NCBI RefSeq assembly: GCF_043290135.1
Contig: NC_134707.1
Coordinates: 75,884,508 to 75,948,507 of the forward strand
Source of the DNA: Rhipicephalus microplus
Taxonomy: Eukaryota; Arthropoda; Arachnida; Ixodida; Ixodidae
Length of the DNA stretch: 64,000 nt
Direction of reading: 5' to 3'
Shown: piece after piece, positions 62,749-64,000 of the stretch
Position numbering within the stretch: position 1 is the first letter of the stretch
Layout of the letters: each line of letters opens with the position of its first letter
Program-made: the position numbers and the translations under genes
The notes under the pieces: generated by a model
Told to the model about the DNA's origin: nothing
The model's database searches: none
What the model saw: the letters and a program-made list of their open reading frames with translations, nothing else

Positions 62749-62880
62749 TTTCATTGATTGATATGTGGATTTGAATGCACGTTAAAGAACCCCAGGTAGT
62801 CGAAATTTCTGGAGCCCTCGAATACGGCGCCTCTCGCAGTCATATGGTGGTTTTGGGACGTTAAACTCCACGTATCAATT
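62749..62880 (+). mobile_element. Inverted SINE fragment of a composite insertion
   Basis: Begins with a minus-type tail (TTGATTGATATGTGG, 62754-62768), then switches to a plus-strand body piece from GCACGTTAAAGAACCCCAGG to CGTATCAATTA. It lies between a possible TSD (TACTTCTCG at 62740-62748) and the adjacent minus-strand SINE. Confidence 0.7.
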
Positions 62881-63100
62881 ACGATTGATATGTGAGGTTT
62901 AACGTCCCAAAATTACCATATGATTATGAGAGACGCCGTAGTGGAGGGCCCCGGAAATTTTGACCACCTAAGGCTCCTTAACGTGCACCCAGATCTGAGC
63001 ACGTGGGCCTTCAGCATTTTCGCCTACATCGAAAATGCAGCCACCACAGCTGGGATTCGTTCCCGCGACCTGCGGGTCAGCAGCCGAGTATCTTAGCCAC
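62881..63100 (-). mobile_element. Ruka-type SINE, head-clipped, inverted relative to neighbour
   Basis: Minus-strand copy with tail (CGATTGATATGTGAGG on the plus strand), body and box B region. The last few bases of the head (CCCCGCCGCGGTGGTC) are missing. The right flank TACTTCTCG (63101-63109) equals the sequence at 62740-62748, so both pieces probably arrived as one insertion. Confidence 0.8.
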
Positions 63101-63109
63101 TACTTCTCG

Positions 63110-64000
63110 CGTTGCGCCACCACGCAGTTTTATTGCAGTTTTAACATAACTTTTGCCAGTTTAACCGCTTGCTTCGTCGTTGTCGTAACTGCGTCAAGAC
63201 AGGTGAACTCGAGTTTTTTTTTCCTCTCTCTCTTTTCATGGGAGAGTATCTCGCGGAGTTCTGCAACTTTCGGTGGTGATGTTCAACGTTTCACGGTGTG
63301 AGTAGCGTTAAGAAAATGCGTGTATAATGTCAAGTGCATCCGAGGTGAGAAGTTTAAAAACTCGTAAATTATAAATCTTTTTGAATTTCCCTGCAATTTA
63401 TGATGACACCGGGTCGAAATACACTGATGGATGATGGCTAATGGCGTTTTTTAAAACACGCGGGAAATAGCGGGGAAAATGTGAACATTCCGGAGTCATC
63501 GGGGATATTTCCCTTTCCTTGTCTCTCGAGGTCTTCGAACTTTTCACGCTGAGAGTACACTCAAGTAAATCCGTCGTTTCTCGCTCTGCTGCGTGCGCAC
63601 TATACTCGGTAGGCGAAAAAGCGTAGCATAACTTCACGTCGTGGTCAAACGTGGGAGAGTCATGTGACCGTATAGCAACGACGTCATTGATGACGTCAAA
63701 CGATCTCTGGAATGTGAATGAAAGGCAAGAATCAGCTTGGCGTTGAATGCGTATCCCTATTTCTAAAGTGACAAATATAGGCACGTGCCAGAGGGCGCCA
63801 CTAACGTAGGAAGTGCGGCTCCGTGGCTTCCTTTGTTTCACCAGAGTCAACACCGGCAGAACCAGAGTCGATAGGGACGTGCGTCTCTACGAATGACGCT
63901 TTGCTTGTCAATAATGCTGTGTTCACCTTGCCATGCCTCTTGTGACGGTGACCGGAAGTTGCTTTGCTGCGATCATTGGAATGTGGAGGTTTGAGTGTGT
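63110..64000. other. Non-coding end of window, one long minus-strand frame
   Basis: A 151-codon minus-strand frame (63398-63853) has no recognisable domain and no matching splice or promoter signals. It could be chance or a repeat-derived frame. Several TGACGTCA-like sites (near 63690) are present, but I cannot tie them to a gene. Confidence 0.35.

Noticed and set aside
63398..63853. 151-codon minus-strand ORF near the window end
   Set aside because: No domain, no supporting splice or promoter signals; not strong enough to call a gene.

Overview
This window is non-coding, repeat-rich nuclear DNA of an arthropod, almost certainly a hard tick (Ixodidae, probably a metastriate genus such as Rhipicephalus). 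The main evidence is about a dozen copies of a roughly 235-bp tRNA-derived SINE of the tick 'Ruka' type, with box A/B head, a conserved body and an (ATCA)n tail. These sit among truncated LINE tails, long simple repeats and foldback elements, with no bacterial-style gene packing. No complete host protein-coding gene is recognisable; most of the window is best read as intron or intergenic DNA.

Layout. 0-5.5 kb: no gene, apart from one small LINE-tail insertion with target-site duplications (TSDs). 5.5-6.4 kb: a CpG-rich, promoter-like block ending in a strong splice donor, the only plausible host-gene landmark (a 5' non-coding exon on the + strand). 6.5-15.1 kb: two short snap-back elements with TSDs, DNA-transposon and LINE remnants, and a nested cluster of SINEs. 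15-33 kb: sparse SINEs, an RTE-like LINE 3' end, two GATA arrays and an (ATT)n array. 32.8-34.6 kb: a TATC-TGTC-TATC array, degenerate ~150-bp repeat units and a foldback element. 35-48 kb: further SINEs, a MITE-like element, a dispersed repeat with a GGAC minisatellite, and an unidentified 203-codon ORF at 46.3 kb. 49.1-54.4 kb: one complete Ty3/gypsy LTR retrotransposon. 54.5-64 kb: a decayed coding fragment, a head-to-head inverted pair of a second tRNA-derived SINE, LINE tails with TSDs, and a composite inverted SINE.

The only well-defined coding unit is the LTR retrotransposon (5340 bp). It has two 191-bp LTRs identical by eye, a PBS that fits tRNA-Ala, gag with one CCHC knuckle, pol (protease-RT-RNase H-integrase) in the -1 frame relative to gag, a purine tract and no env. 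It lies inside a (TA)n microsatellite. Although the LTRs indicate a very recent insertion, pol carries two breaks: the first catalytic Asp of RT is Tyr, and a one-base shift separates the second and third catalytic residues of integrase. This copy is therefore probably non-autonomous, or it contains sequencing errors.

The most novel-looking structures are the snap-back element family at 6.5 and 13.3 kb (shared head, 42-50-nt hairpin arms, 11-bp TSDs), the foldback element at 33.9-34.6 kb that contains satellite-like units, and the inverted SINE pairs, which would give long double-stranded RNA if transcribed.
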